From the NCBI GenBank assembly GCA_018894105.1, contig CM032133.1, positions 62,001 through 126,000 of the forward strand: a stretch of 64,000 nucleotides of DNA, read 5' to 3'. Position 1 is the stretch's first letter; every line of letters starts with the position of its first letter. Made by a program: the position numbers and the translations under genes. The notes under the pieces are model-generated. The model made no database searches and was not told the DNA's origin. It was given only the letters and a program-made list of their open reading frames with translations. The stretch is from Jacaranda mimosifolia (taxonomy: Eukaryota; Streptophyta; Magnoliopsida; Lamiales; Bignoniaceae). Shown in pieces: positions 1 to 11,940 of the stretch.

Positions 1-44
1 CGAATTTAAAAAAAGCCTATGATCACCAACCCACTGATCAAAAC

Positions 45-1300
45 TTGATGAATTTGAACAAAGCGATGGTAGAACTAACCCAAGTTCTTACCATGGAAGA
101 GATTTATTGGAAACAAAAAACTGTTTGCAAGTGGATTATTGAAGGGGAAAGTAATACCAAGTTCTTTCATGCAATGGTTAAGAAGAAGATGAATAAATCT
201 AAAGTTCACAAAATATGGGATAACAATGCTTGGGTGACTAATCATGAGGAAATTAAAAAATATGGGGCCTCTTACTTTCGTTAGATCCTTGCCTCAGGTG
301 ATCATGAACTCCTTGAAGATGACCTGGAATGCATTCATCCACTGCTCACTAGTGAGGACAAACATACTCTTAGTAGGACTTTTTCTATGGAAGATATCCA
401 AAAAGCTCTTATGGATATATGTGGTGATAGTGCTATGGGACCCGATAGATTTTCTACCCATTTTTATCAACATTGTTGGACGATTATTGCTGAGGATTTA
501 TATGCTGCAGTGATGGATTTCTTCTTCGAAATACACCACCTCAAAGCTTTATGGCTACAGCAGTTGTTCTCATCCCTAAAGTTGACAACCCAGAAGCTTC
601 AAAGGATTTTTACCCTATTAGCCTAGGCAATGTCATTAGCAAAATATTGACCAAATTGTTGAATAACCAAATTTCAAAGCTTCTTCATCAGATCACCTCA
701 CCATCGCAAAGTGGATTTTTGAGAGGGAGGTTAATTTCAAATAATATACTTCTTGCTCAAGAGCTTGTGCATAGCTTCGAAAAGAAAAAAAAAAAGACAC
801 AAATGTGATTTTGAAGTTGGATATGGAGAAAGCATATGATAGGGTTCAATGGAATTTTCTATATCAAGTCTTGTATAAACTAGGGTTTCCTAAAGCTTGG
901 ATTGGGCATGTTAAAAGAATCATTGAACAATGTTGGTTTGCTATCATAATTAATGGCGAAAGTGTAGCATTCTTCAAGTCAACTCGAGGTCTAAGGAAGG
1001 GTGACCCCATCTCCCCAGCACTCTTTATCTTGGTGGCTGAATACCTATCATGAAGCTTGGATGCCATGTTTCAAACAAACCAAGACATGTGGTACATGAC
1101 GAGGTATGAGGGTGGTATCTCATCTCTCTTTTGCGGATGACATTGCTATATTCACTACTAGTTAGAAAGAGAGCCTCCAACGTATTATGGATTTCTTGAA
1201 GCATTATAGAGGGTTACTGGGTAGAGGGTAAACTTCAATAAAAGCTCATTTATTATTGATAAGAAAGTGCCTAATTTACTTGTACAAAGAGTATCTAGCA
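45..1300 (+). pseudogene. LINE A reverse-transcriptase domain (degenerate)
   Basis: The translated fragments follow the order of a LINE RT. They are a CKWIIEGESNTKFFH pre-RT motif, MGPD...FYQHCW, a LIPKVDNPE...ISLGNVISKI block, SQSGFLRGRLISNNILLAQE, KLDMEKAYDRVQW (first catalytic Asp), STRGLRKGDPISPALF, and SFADD near 1,128-1,142 with the second catalytic Asp pair. The blocks lie in several frames with stops between them, including one after EYLS at about 1,051. It would copy the LINE's own RNA by target-primed reverse transcription if intact. It cannot be expressed as one protein here. Confidence 0.88.
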
Positions 1301-1540
1301 CTAGGGGCTCACCTTGAAGCTACTCCCAGCTACGTACTTGGGAGCTCCCATATACTCCGGAAACAAAAAAAGGCTGCATTCTTAGATCTCATATAAAAAA
1401 TTAGGAACAGAATCACTAGATGGGAAAAAACTTATTATCTCATCATGGAAGGTTAATCCTCATCCAAAGTGTCCTCAGCTCTATGCCCCTATAACTCATG
1501 TAGGTTCTCAACCCACCTATATATGTGCTAAATCAAATTA

Positions 1541-2275
1541 AGAAACTATACCCATAGGTAACCCAATGACGGGTACCAACGGGTTGGGTAAATTTACCCC
1601 TTTTTTATTGGGTACGAAGTAGGGGATCCGTTACTCATGAGGATGGGTAATGGGTAACCCGTGGGTACCCATAATTTTTTTTTAATATTTAAAGATAAAC
1701 ATAATGTTATTCAAATATTAACTAAATAAAACTAAAAAAAAAAACTACAAATTTCAAACATTAAATTGAACAAATACCTAAAGCATATTAATAAATAATA
1801 ATATTGTAGTTTAAAATATATATCTTAAGTATTCAAAATCTATCATATTTAAAGTACATCACATTTAAAAGTTCAAACTTAAATTCCATTGCATGCCAAT
1901 AGTTTTTTGAATTGAAAATTTAAATATCAATCAAACATTGTTGTTCTTGTGGAAGAAGATGTTGCATCCATATGAGTATGCACAACAAGTTGTTTTAGGA
2001 TATAATTTAATTTAATTTGCTATAGATTTTTAATTTATGAAATAAAAAATTAATATTTAGATTAAAAATATTTATATGTAAAAATATATATAATAAATAT
2101 ATAAATAAAAAAATATTTACGGGTTACCCACGGGTACCCCGCGGGTTGGGCCAAAAGATGGCGAGTAAATTGGGTACGGGTAAAATTACCCGCAATTTTT
2201 TTGGTAGGAAAAACAGGGCCCATTACTCATATTTTTTTGGGTACCCACGGGTATGGGTTGAATTTTTCTAGGTCT
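1541..2275. mobile_element. GC-rich-ended MITE-like insertion in LINE A
   Basis: About 730 bp with no coding match interrupts LINE A. Its two ends are GC-rich and inversely related: the left end repeats GGGTACC/GGGTAACCC motifs (1,546-1,670) and the right end carries their complements (2,115-2,275). The core (1,680-2,110) is extremely AT-rich. This layout fits a non-autonomous DNA transposon with roughly 150-bp imperfect terminal inverted repeats. I see no clean target duplication. Several hundred bases of LINE sequence expected between the RT and the zinc-binding region are missing at this site, so insertion and deletion may be linked. Superfamily is uncertain; the style resembles the hAT-type MITE at 40,673. 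Confidence 0.5.
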
Positions 2276-2289
2276 AATTGCTGCATGCT

Positions 2290-3470
2290 GCGAGAAGGTA
2301 AAGTTTATTTTTGAAACGATAATTGGTATGGTACAGCTCCTCTTAAAACTCAGGCCCCAAGAGAAGATTGGAATCACCTCAGAGTTAATCATTATTGGCA
2401 CAATGGAGAATGAGACATGCACAAAATAGCCGAAGTAGTGCCGGAGGATATTGCCTAAAAAATCTATGACATTCCAATAGAGATAGGCGGCAAAGACAGA
2501 CTTCTATGGAATAATTCCTCTAATGGGAAATTTATGACTAAAGAAGTTTGGGAAAACATTAAAAAGCATGAACCTATTCAACCCCTTTTTGAAGATATTT
2601 GGAGCCCTTGCTTCACTACCACTATGTCGATTTTTGCATGGAGGCTCCTTAAAAACTAGATTCTAGTAGACACTAGACTCCAAGCAAAAGGCTTCAATAT
2701 TATATCTAAATATGTGTGCTATGTGAATGTGGAGTCGATACAACATGCCCTTATTAATGGGCCTAAAATCTCCAAAGTATCAAATTTCTTTGCTCAAAGA
2801 TTCCAAATTACAATCTCTAATACGGATAGTATTGTACGGCTTTAGAGCTATTGGAGAGCTCAGCCCTAACGACTGGGAAATATCATATCAAAACGATCAT
2901 CCTAATCCTTATTTTCTGGTTTGTTGGACTGCCCAAAATAATGCTAAACATCGAGGTAAAGCCTTTTGGGCTTGCCAGGTTATTAACAACGTCAATCAAC
3001 ATCATAATCTACTCTACAAATGCAAAATTATGAAGATGGAAATGTGGAGAGGAGACTCCCTTATCGCTAAAGAACTAGGTTTCAAGTTTCAGAAAAATAG
3101 AAGTGAGAAAGTGACTAAAGTCTGTTGGAAAACCCCAAACAAATATTGGTTTAAGCTCAATACTGATGGGGCATCAAAAGGAAACCCCGATCTTGTAGGG
3201 GCTGGTGCTATAATTCGAAATAAACATGGGCAGACGATCATAGCATTCTATGAATTCTTGGGGGAAACCACAAATATAATGGCTGAACTTTGTGCTTTTG
3301 AATAAGGCCTAGAATTATGCTGTAATAGAGATATAAGGAAGATTTGGATTGAAATGGATGCTGCAACAGTCATCTCCATGGTCTAAAAGGAAAGTAATGA
3401 TGCATGGAAATTCCAACACAAACTCATGAAGATCATAAATAAGCTTAAAATGGTTTCATACAACCTCACA
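2290..3470 (+). pseudogene. LINE A RT-C zinc-binding region and RNase H domain
   Basis: From about 2,500 the translation gives LLWNNSSNGKFMTKEVW and TTTMSIFAWRLL, typical of the zinc-binding RT-C region of plant LINEs. RNase H follows at about 3,120-3,460 with LNTDGASKGNP (first Asp), MAEL (Glu) and IWIEMDA (second Asp). All three acidic residues are visible. A stop (TAA near 3,303) splits the domain. RNase H would degrade the RNA strand of the cDNA hybrid. An apparently continuous stretch of 192 codons (2,727-3,305) covers part of it, but upstream frameshifts show it is a remnant. Confidence 0.85.
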
Positions 3471-3659
3471 CATATATATCTGAGGGTAATTTGGCTACTG
3501 ATAGACTTGCCAACATGGCATGCGAACTGAAGGAATTCAAAGTGCTGGGACCTGAAGAAATTATAGGAGATTTAAGAGGTATCATTCGTTTTGACTGTAT
3601 AGGACTGCCATATATTCGCATCAAATGATCTTCTCTATTAGCTGGACCTGCGGTCAAGG

Positions 3660-4599
3660 GAGGGGTTAGTTTTACACTGCTGCTTGAAATGGCACGGTTC
3701 TTCTTCTGGGAACCTAATCTCTAGAAATGGGTTTTGCATGATTTTTCCGTGCATGGCAGGTTACGTGTGAAAAGAAGCACGGGGCCCACCTTAATTTTAA
3801 TTGTTGAAGGTTTGGCAATTTGATGGGCTCTCTGTTGAATTGATTTTGGGTACAGGAGAATAGGTTTTGCATGAATTTCTTTATGTGCATGGCAAATTGC
3901 ATGTAAAAGAGAAATTGGGACCCACCTTGTTAATTGGTGAGGGTTGTTGATTTGATGGGCTTCCTTGCTGGGCTCTTTAAACAGCGAGCCGAGGATATGG
4001 ACTATAGACAGTAGGGATATTTAACCTAAATTGGGCCAAATATCCTGTTGGGCTAAGATTAGATTGGAGGTTATATGCTGGGCTGCTGGGACTCTGTAAT
4101 TCTTGCTGGGGTGGCAGTCCGAAGCCCATTAGGCTGATTTGGCAAGATGGGCATTATTTTGTATTGGGCTGGGCGAGATTGGGCACTGGGATTTGGGTTG
4201 GTGAACTTTGGGCCGAAGTTACTGACTTCAAAATAGGCTAGTGAGTCTTGGTCTTCAAGGAAATTTGATTAAAAAATGCATATTGCAGGTTTCGAACTTG
4301 GACTTGGGCTGAATGGCAACAAACTACTTTACCAACTGGGCTACAAGGGATGTTGTTCCATGAACACTCCAACTGTTGAATTTAGCCATCTTTGACAAGC
4401 GAAATACAACGGGTGGGAGAGTAAGCATCATAGTTTCAAATCTTAATGATCCTAGCTATATGGTTAGCTATAGATAGTACTTAACCACATGTAAGGAAGC
4501 AGTCCTCATTGCTTATAACTTTTGACTCTCTAGAAGTTTCAATTCTCTTTTTGAAATATACATGGTAAGGGTCTATGCCAAACACCCTACTATGCCACC
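3660..4599 (+). other. LINE A 3' UTR, rich in TGGGCY motifs
   Basis: Non-coding sequence between the RNase H region and the poly-A. From about 3,955 to 4,320 it carries many GGGCT/GGGCC motifs on the sense strand. A tRNA-like module lies antisense at 4,283-4,350. Directly before the poly-A a small inverted repeat, AGGGT...ACCCT (about 4,567-4,588), could form a short hairpin. Confidence 0.6.
4283..4350 (-). other. tRNA-like module, antisense in LINE A 3' UTR
   Basis: Read on the - strand, TAGCCCAGTTGG fits the Pol III A-box consensus TRGCNNAGYNGG at all positions. About 45 bases downstream GTTCGAAAC fits the B-box core GWTCRANNC. The spacing is that of a tRNA gene. No cloverleaf with good stems could be confirmed by eye, so it is called tRNA-like and not a tRNA gene. 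Equivalent modules sit in LINEs B and C. Confidence 0.55.
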
Positions 4600-4665
4600 A
4601 AAAAAAAAAAATCACTAAACTCGAAAACGCAAAACCCTGAATCCTATTTCTCTCGCCACTTGCCT

Positions 4666-6521
4666 ATGGATTTTGATCTCAACCCGCCGCCAGCTACACA
4701 CCAAAAATCTTATGCAGAAGCATGCGCTCTTCTCGAGCTCATTGGCCAACACCAAAAAGCACCCAAAACTACCCTAGCTAAGGCCCAATCAATCGCTGGA
4801 AAAATTATTCAAATAGTTACCAAAACCTATTGTCGGTATTCACCCATCCATAGATGATAACAAGAAATCGTTCCTCACGAACCCAAAACCCATGCATCTT
4901 GGAACCATAACACTAGAAGATGGGCTCTCTTACTTGAAATTCTCCATCGAAGAAACCAACTGGTTGGCAGAGCCATTTTGATTCACGCTCATCGAAATAT
5001 TTTCTCATGGATATCCATCCATGAAAGAATTGAGATAGAATTTTAACTCCATAGGTCTCAAAGGGGCTCATTTAGTTTGAGTCATTGATGCTAAGCATCT
5101 CCTAATAAATTTGTCAAGCAATGAAGACTTCTCAAGAATTTAGCTGAAACATGAATAGTTTTTTCAATGTTTCCCTATGTGTGTCTTCAATTAGTCACCA
5201 AAATTCAATATGAGATATGAGTCCTCACTCTCTTTAGTATAGATTCAACTCTCTGGATTGCCGGCTCACTTATTTGACAAAGATGCTTTACTCAATTTTA
5301 GAATTGATTGGTAAGCCATTGTGTGTTGATGAAGCTATAGTACTTAAATCTAAGATTACTGTTGCACGATTATATGTGGAAATTGATCTTGCCGCGCCAA
5401 GAAAGGAAGTAGTGATATTGAAGATTAGTAGCTCCAAATTGATTCAAAAAATTGAGTATGAAAATGTCCTAGAATACTGTCAATTTTGCAAGCACGCTGG
5501 CCATAATCAAGAAAATTACTTAAGGAAAAAATACACAAAATCGAGCCAGAAGGAAACTCATGACAAGAAAGATGACTTTGATAGAGGAAAAGATATCTTG
5601 GTGGATGAGAACACTAGCACTCGTGTCATGATTTTTGGATCTTGTTTGAAGCATCCGAATGAAAAAAAAAAAAAAAGGATTATTAACCCTAAACACCCAT
5701 TTGATAGCTTTAAGAGTAACACGGGCAGCATGGAATGAGCAAGCAGAAAATTCTGGAGGAAATCTGTGAAGAGGCACCATGTATTTTTGGAAATGCTATT
5801 AAGAACATTGAAAACTCTAGCACCTAGATTAATGGCATGAAAGTGCAAAAGAATAAATCTATAATCCATAAGAAGCCATTACATGTCTCGGTCAATATAG
5901 TGGCAGACATAGCCCACAAATGTTGTCCCCCATTAGCACTTATCCCCAAGAGTAATACATGCCAATGCATGAAAATTTAACAAAAAGCTACATTAATGAC
6001 CAAACTAATGCTGATGCTTTCTATGACAGAAAACTACATTCTGCCCCCTTAAGCCGCAATCACATAGGGTTACCTTCTATAGACCTAATTGTTCCATGGA
6101 CGAGGCCACCAAAAAACATGCAAAGTTCCCTAATGGGGATGAGGTTAGTAAATGGTTTAATATTCTGTCTAAGAATATAACACCTCGCTTACTTGATCTT
6201 AGAGACTACAATAACTTAGCAATGGAGGAAGGAGAGTGTAGCTACAACCTAGATGATGGTATCAAAAATGGTGACCAAATTCAAAGCCTTGAAGATGCCT
6301 GGGAGGACATAGATGATGACAATAAGTCAGACACAACCTGGAGAGTATCGCATGCCTCGGCTTCTGAGTCATCATCACAATCAACAGTTAACACTCTTGG
6401 AAAGAATTCAACTCACAAACAACATAAAAATTGGACAATATATGTTGTCCCCAAGCTACATAAATTAATTTCTCACAACCTTACAAAGATGTCCACCCCA
6501 GGGAAGAATAGCAAAAAATGA
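4666..6521 (+). pseudogene. LINE B ORF1 (nucleic-acid-binding protein), degenerate
   Basis: The start is ATG 4,666 (MDFDLNPPPATHQKSYAEA). Fragments at 4,880-5,270 match the DUF4283-like region seen better in LINE C (GTITLEDGL, LSGLPAHLFDKDA). The zinc knuckle at about 5,478-5,520 reads CQFCKHAGHNQENY, so the last Cys of C-X2-C-X4-H-X4-C is replaced by Tyr. An A-run near 5,660-5,674 is a likely slippage site. The C-terminal tail is Ser/Thr-rich (SASESSSQSTVN). The TGA stop (6,519-6,521) overlaps the ORF2 ATG as ATGA. ORF1 proteins bind LINE RNA in the ribonucleoprotein particle. Confidence 0.8.
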
Positions 6522-7235
6522 TTAAAGTTCTATTGTGGAATATAAAGGGGCTTGGTAGCCCCCCATCTCAAATGATGCTTCATTATATTTGTAAAAAGCA
6601 TAAGCCTCATATTATGGTGATACGTGAACCTTTCATTTCCTCAGATGCTCGATTCATGGCTAGGAGGTTTGGATATAGATTGGTTGTGGCTAATTGCACT
6701 AACAAAATTTAGGTTTTCTTTGTAGAAGGTATCTACTCAACAACCATCCTAGATAAGGACCAAATGCTTCACATAGGAGTAGCTGCTTCATTCTTAAAGG
6801 AAGCTATGTTTTGCTTGCTTGTGTATGCAAAATGCACTAGAAAAGATAGACAAGACCTATGGAATTATCTCAGGTCAGCGGCGAGACCTGGAAACCCCAG
6901 ATCGTCAGTGGCAACTTCAACATGACATTATACACTTATTAGGCAGAGACAATAAGCAAACAAAAGTCAGAGAAATGGATGACTTTGCTGGGATGCTTGT
7001 TGACTATGGCCTATCTGATGTGGACTATTCAGGGGCTCAATTTACTTAGACTAACAACTTGGTTTGGAAGCGGCTAGATCATTTTGTAGCTAATAAAGAT
7101 TGGCATGATAATTTCACTAGCTTCAGGGTTGTTCACCTTGATCGGTGGATATTGGATCATGCTCTTTTTCTACTTACTGCCCAAGATCAACATAGAACTT
7201 TGTCGAGCTCTTTTAGGTTCTAAAATATATGGATA
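6518..7235 (+). pseudogene. LINE B ORF2 N-terminus, AP-like endonuclease domain
   Basis: Starts at ATG 6,518 with IKVLLWNIKGLG, the N-terminal metal-site block of LINE AP-type endonucleases (WN...G). HKPHIMVIREPF follows, the position of the catalytic Glu. GNFN near 6,910 matches the usual GDFN block with Asp changed to Asn. A DHFVANKDW/HLDRWILDHALFLL block (about 7,075-7,180) matches the C-terminal SDHxPL region. Frameshifts occur near 6,710 and 6,900. The enzyme nicks target DNA at T-rich sites to prime reverse transcription. Confidence 0.78.
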
Positions 7236-7249
7236 CATCACCATTAGTT

Positions 7250-8193
7250 CTTGGAGGCTATCAGAAGGGAGCGGTTGAAACCGGCTAAAGGCATGCAAAA
7301 ACTCCAACAAAACCTGTATAGGATTAAATTATTCCTTAAATGCTGGAATATGGAGAATTTGGAAATATTTTTGCAAACATCAAGAGGGCTGAATTGGAAG
7401 TCTCAACTAGACAGATCAATTTTGCTGCTATACCCCGTGAGGAGAACCTTAAGGAGCTTCAAAATGTAATTAACAAACTAAATGAGGCACTGAGTATTGA
7501 AGAAGAGTTCTGGCGTCAAAAAGCTGGCTGTAAATGGTTGGTTGAGGGTAAACGAAACACTAAGCACTTCCATGATAGGGTTAAAAAGAAATGGGCTAAA
7601 GTAACAAATTTTCAGATAGTTGCTGGAGAAAAATAATAACAGAATATGTGGAAATAAGAACTTCAACAACAAAGCATTTTAAGGATCTCCTTTACTCAAG
7701 TACGGAGTTTAACAATGATGTGGAACTAAATATGACACCTAATATTCTTATGCAGGACGATGCTGAGAGGTTAAGTGAGCAACCAACAATGGAAGAAGTT
7801 AAAAATGCGGTATTTGACATCAACCTCAAAAGCATTACTGGACCAAACGGGTTCACTTCCCTTTTCTTCCAGAAGTGTTGGGAATTTTTTATGGAGGATT
7901 TATATGAAGTGGTCAAGCATTTTTTTCAATTGTGCTGATACCAAAATCGGAAAGCCCAGAAAGCTAGAATGATTTTAGGCCGCTGAGCTTGTGTAATGTG
8001 GTTAGCAAAATTATGTCAAAAATTTTAAATGCCAGACTCATGCCCATCTTATAGAGGATAATTACACTTAACCAAACTGGATTTGTTGCTAGTAGTAGCA
8101 TAATTGAAAACATTCTAATGGCTCAGGAATTGATACATGATATAAACATCAACAAAGGAGATGGGAATATTATTTTAAACTTGATATGGCTAA
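7250..8193 (+). pseudogene. LINE B reverse transcriptase, N-terminal part
   Basis: Contains the pre-RT block EEEFWRQKAGCKWLVEG (about 7,500-7,550), ITGPNGFTSLFFQKCW (about 7,835-7,885), a degraded LIPK...LCNVVSKIM block (about 7,935-8,015), QTGFVASSSIIENILMAQE (about 8,075-8,130) and finally LDMA, where the copia element begins. The domain resumes exactly at 18,191. Confidence 0.82.
8189..8193. other. 5-bp target-site duplication of Copia-1 (left copy)
   Basis: GCTAA directly precedes the element end at 8,194 and recurs at 18,191-18,195. Five bases is the normal copia duplication length. Confidence 0.92.
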
Positions 8194-10437
8194 TGAAGGA
8201 ACAATCGACATTAAGATGCACAATAATTTAAAATTAAAACACCAAATCCAACGCCAATCGGTCATCCCAAGGTCATACCATGAAGTATATTCAGAATTAG
8301 AAGAAGATACTTACCTTTAGAAGCAAGATCCAGGGAAGAAAACCAAATCTCCAAGTGTTGGCAGATTCGCGACTGGATCTGGCGCAGAGGATTCAGATCC
8401 GAATTTGACCAACCAAAACTCTCAATAAATTTGAACAAAAAATTTGGGAGATACCTAAAACTTTACGATATCTTAAGTAGAAACTTTGGATCAAAAATCG
8501 CATCACAGCTTCCATAAAAAATTCGCAAAGTCAGACGATCTACAAGAAACTGTGAAATAGCGATCTCACGCGAAATCGCCTCCAACGTTGATCCACAAAC
8601 CAAAGATGAGATCCTAAATCTCCAGATCCTAAGTTGGATTAGATCTAAAGATGGAGATGGAGTATGATCAGTTTTTGGAGAGTTTTGGTAGGGAAGAAAA
8701 GGAAGAATTCAACACATGAATATCTTGCCTAGAAAGGTTTTTGGAGGGAATGCATTTAGAATTTGATTTTCTAATGCTGAAAATTACACTAAAATTCGTC
8801 CAGCTCTATATCAATATATAGAGTGTGTGAGGTGTGATGCATGAGAATGTTGGGACCGAAAATTAGTTGTGTGCAAGTTGGCAATTTGAATTTCAATTGA
8901 ATTTGAATTTCATCTGGCCAACTTGCCAACTTGGAATCTTATTCCAAATTAATTCAAATCCAATTTGAATTTTCCCTCTTAAAATCCTTGTTCTTCCATT
9001 AATTAAATTAATTTAATTAATTAACCTTGACTTAACAACTAAGTCAAGTAAACTTAACTCTTTAAGTTTACTTTAGTCAACTTAACCTCTTAAGTTAACT
9101 TTGATCAATTGATGATCCATGTGGCACCAAGTAATTAAATCTTTAATTATTTACCTAATTTAACTTCTTAAATTAATTGATTAATTTAACTCCTTAAATT
9201 AATTGATTAATTTAACACTTAAATTAATCAAGCCAAAATTGATCTTCAAAAGTCTCCCAAAAATCGGCCATGGAAAAAGGTTATCTTTCTAACACTTAGA
9301 AAAATTTCTCCATCAATTAGAAAGGTCTTTTAGCTTTTGTGTGTTCCCTATTGAGTTCTACCATTCATTGGACATAGGCTCACAACCCGTTGTGACTTTT
9401 GAATATTTAATATTCATTCTAGTTTAAAACTCCTTTTAAACTAGTCAACTCGATTCAATCGATCTCATCAATTGAAGAGTACCTAATCTCCATGGTTGAT
9501 GCCCAACCTCAAGCCCATGGAGCCCAATTAATTGGTTGAAATGAATGTCTATTTGAGAACCGTTTAAAGCTCTACGCGTTCCATGCAAATACGGTCCTTC
9601 CGTCTCTTATCTCCCGAAAGAGGCCTAGGGCAAGTTATTTGTCAGCTCCCTAATAACCTCGATTCTATGCTTCTATTCTAAATTTCTGATTCCTTTGTAT
9701 GACCTCAACTTTGGAAAACTCTTTTCCCAAATTGTCATACCACCTTGCGCAAGGATTTCTTGAAATCGATCATTATAGAATGCATAGGAGATGTACTCGC
9801 CCTTCACAAAAGCGAAGAGTCGGATTCCCTCTTGGATCTCACAAACTTCCATGCCAAGTAGCTCATACCTAATCTCACCTCGAATGGCCTGCTAAGTGAC
9901 CAAGGATGAGTCAAAACATGAGGACCGGACACAAGATTACCATGAATCCTCAAGTCAGAGGACTAATGATATGCACTAGCGTAAGCAGGAGAACTAACCA
10001 CTACCGACTTGCCACTATGGCTACCTAGTGGAGTCTCCTGTGGGTCTTCAGTGCCTTATTCTCTAACAAGCACCCACTAATACGTACCCGTATCACATAC
10101 GGTTGCTCATGGAACGGATCAATATCCAACCCCTTGGATTTATGCATCGTTAGTGCAAGTCTATCCAGATCTTAGATGTCCTGTCTCTGAAGATCCTATG
10201 ACTTGGAATGTTTTAAGATCACGACCGTGTAAGACTTATTTCATGATCACCATCTAGTCTGTGACCAAGTCCCGTAATCTTAAGTGATCTAAGGACTTCA
10301 TCCAAATGCGAGTGAAGTAATATGGTGCATGAGATGAATGTGGCCATATACAAGATATCATTCAATCAAGATTGTTTTTCCAAGAAAATAGCTTTACAAG
10401 GCCAAATCTATTAGCTTGCCGGGCACTATTTCCAACA
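8194..10437 (-). repeat. Copia-1 3' LTR (2,244 bp)
   Basis: Ends in TG/CA. Relative to the 5' LTR it keeps about 340 bp (around 9,255-9,595) and about 55 bp (around 10,105-10,160) that the other copy has lost. It retains a TATA-like palindromic stretch at 8,804-8,823 (CTCTATATATTGATATAG on the - strand). An AT-rich block at 9,000-9,235 is full of TTAA and GTCAA/TTGAC motifs. Confidence 0.92.
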
Positions 10438-10449
10438 ATCTCCCACTTG
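10438..10449 (-). other. Copia-1 polypurine tract
   Basis: On the - strand CAAGTGGGAGAT sits directly 5' of the 3' LTR start TGTTGG, where plus-strand DNA synthesis would be primed. The same CAAGTGGGAG precedes the 3' LTR of Copia-2. Confidence 0.8.
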
Positions 10450-11110
10450 CCCTAAAGCCAATGCACTATGGCCTTGAGACCCATCTTCTCAAGATGTCCT
10501 TCAAAGACTTGTTGTCCTAGGGGCTTAGTCAGTGGATCTGCTATATTCTCTTATGAGGCAACTCTCTCCACTCGAACGTCGCCTCTATCAATGATCTCTC
10601 AGACCAAATGATATCACATCAATATGTTCTTGGATCGCTGATGAGATCTAGGCTCCTTAGCTTGTGCTACCGCCCCAGTGTTATCACAAAAGACAACAAC
10701 TGGCTCAGCTATGCTAGGCACTACATTCAACTCTTGAATGAAAATTTTCATCCAAACACCTTCCTTTGCTGCTTCAAAAGCTGCAATATATTCTGCCTCT
10801 GTGGTTGAGTCGGCCATGGTGTCTTGTTTGGAACTTTTCCAACTTACCGCGCCGCCATTGAGGCAAAATATGAATCCAAAAGTGGATTTGAAGTCATCTA
10901 CATTAGATTGGAAACTTGAATCCAAAAACCCTTTGAGTTTTAATTCTCCATTGCCGTATATTAAAAATAAATCCTTTGTTCTTCTCAAGTACTTGAGGAT
11001 TATCTTTACAGCCAACCAGCAACTTTCACCGGGATTGGATTGGAACCTACTCGTAACACTTAGCGAGTGTGCCACATCCGATCTTGTACATTAAACTGCA
11101 TACATTATAC
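10450..11110 (-). pseudogene. Copia-1 RNase H domain, C-terminus of pol
   Basis: Shows GFLDSSFQSN, VSWKSSKQDTMADSTTEAEYIA (family-typical block with the catalytic Glu) and VVVFCDNTGAVA (catalytic Asp). The stretch 10,614-11,075 is open for 153 codons but lies in a different frame from RT, so one frameshift lies between about 11,075 and 11,114. The remainder to 10,450 reads IADPLTKPL-like in broken frame. RNase H removes genomic RNA from the cDNA. Confidence 0.86.
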
Positions 11111-11113
11111 TCC

Positions 11114-11940
11114 CTATGGCAGAGGGCCAGAGGCATAGGGTGTTTTGGACATCTTTTGTTTCTCTTGCTCAGTCTTAGGGGCCATAGACTTTGAGTGACG
11201 AATGTCATGCCCCATAAGAAGGAATCCTTTTTTGGATTCTTCTATACTAAACATTTTTAGTATTTTGTCAATGTACTGGGTTTGGGATAGCCCTAGCATC
11301 CTTTTTGATCTATCTCTATATATACATATTACCAATACATAGGACACTTCTCCCAAATCCTTCATGGAGAATTGTGTAGATAACCATGCTTTAGTGTACT
11401 CTAACATTCCAATCTCATTCCCAATGAGAAGGATGTCATCGACATAAAGCACAATAAACTGTACAGAACTCCCACTGGCCTTTTGATATACTCAGGGTTC
11501 ATATACGTTTTCGACAAAGCCAAACGATTTGACTGTTTTGTCAAAACGCAAATTCCAACTTTGAGATGCTTGTTTAAGCCCATAGATGGACCTTTGGAAT
11601 TTGCAAACCATTTGCTCACTCCCTTTGGGTGTGAAACCTTGCGGTTGCTCCATGTAAATTTCCTCTTCAATGTTGCCATTGAGAAAGGCGATTTTCACAT
11701 CCATTTGCCATATCTCATAGTCGTAATATGCGGCTATGGCAAGTAGAATCCAAATGGACTTAGGCATTACGACCGATGAAAAGGTTTCCTCAAAGTCAAT
11801 ACTGGGTCTCTGAGTATAACCTTTAGCCACTAGTCGCGCCTTAAAAGTTGTTACTTCTCTATCTACTCCAAGTTTTCGCTTATAGATCCACTTGCAACCA
11901 ACAGGAACCATTCCCTTTGGTGGATCTACCAAAGTCTATA
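11114..11940 (-). pseudogene. Copia-1 reverse transcriptase domain
   Basis: Reads GCKWIYKRKLG, KARLVAKGYTQ, QMDVKIAFLNGNIEEEIYMEQPQGF (first catalytic Asp), SIYGLKQASQSWN and LYVDDILLIGNE (YVDD active site at about 11,435-11,446). A TGA after NVYEP at about 11,490 replaces a Cys codon of the family, and a TAG lies near 11,937 just upstream. Otherwise it is in one frame with gag. Confidence 0.9.

Larger units (their letters stand above)
1..4611 (+). mobile_element. LINE A, L1-like non-LTR retrotransposon, 5' part outside the window
   Basis: This is a decayed plant L1-type LINE read on the + strand. The window opens just before the reverse-transcriptase domain, so ORF1 and the endonuclease lie upstream or are lost. 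Visible in order are the pre-RT region (45-284), RT (about 387-1,300), a foreign GC-rich MITE-like insert (about 1,541-2,275), the zinc-binding RT-C region (about 2,290-2,690), RNase H (about 3,120-3,460), a G-rich 3' UTR and a 12-base poly-A (4,600-4,611). Many stops and frameshifts show it is dead. Its 3' terminus differs from LINEs B-D, so it belongs to a related but separate subfamily. Confidence 0.9.

Noticed and set aside
11483..11746. Plus-strand open frames opposite copia RT
   Set aside because: Antisense shadow of the RT coding sequence.
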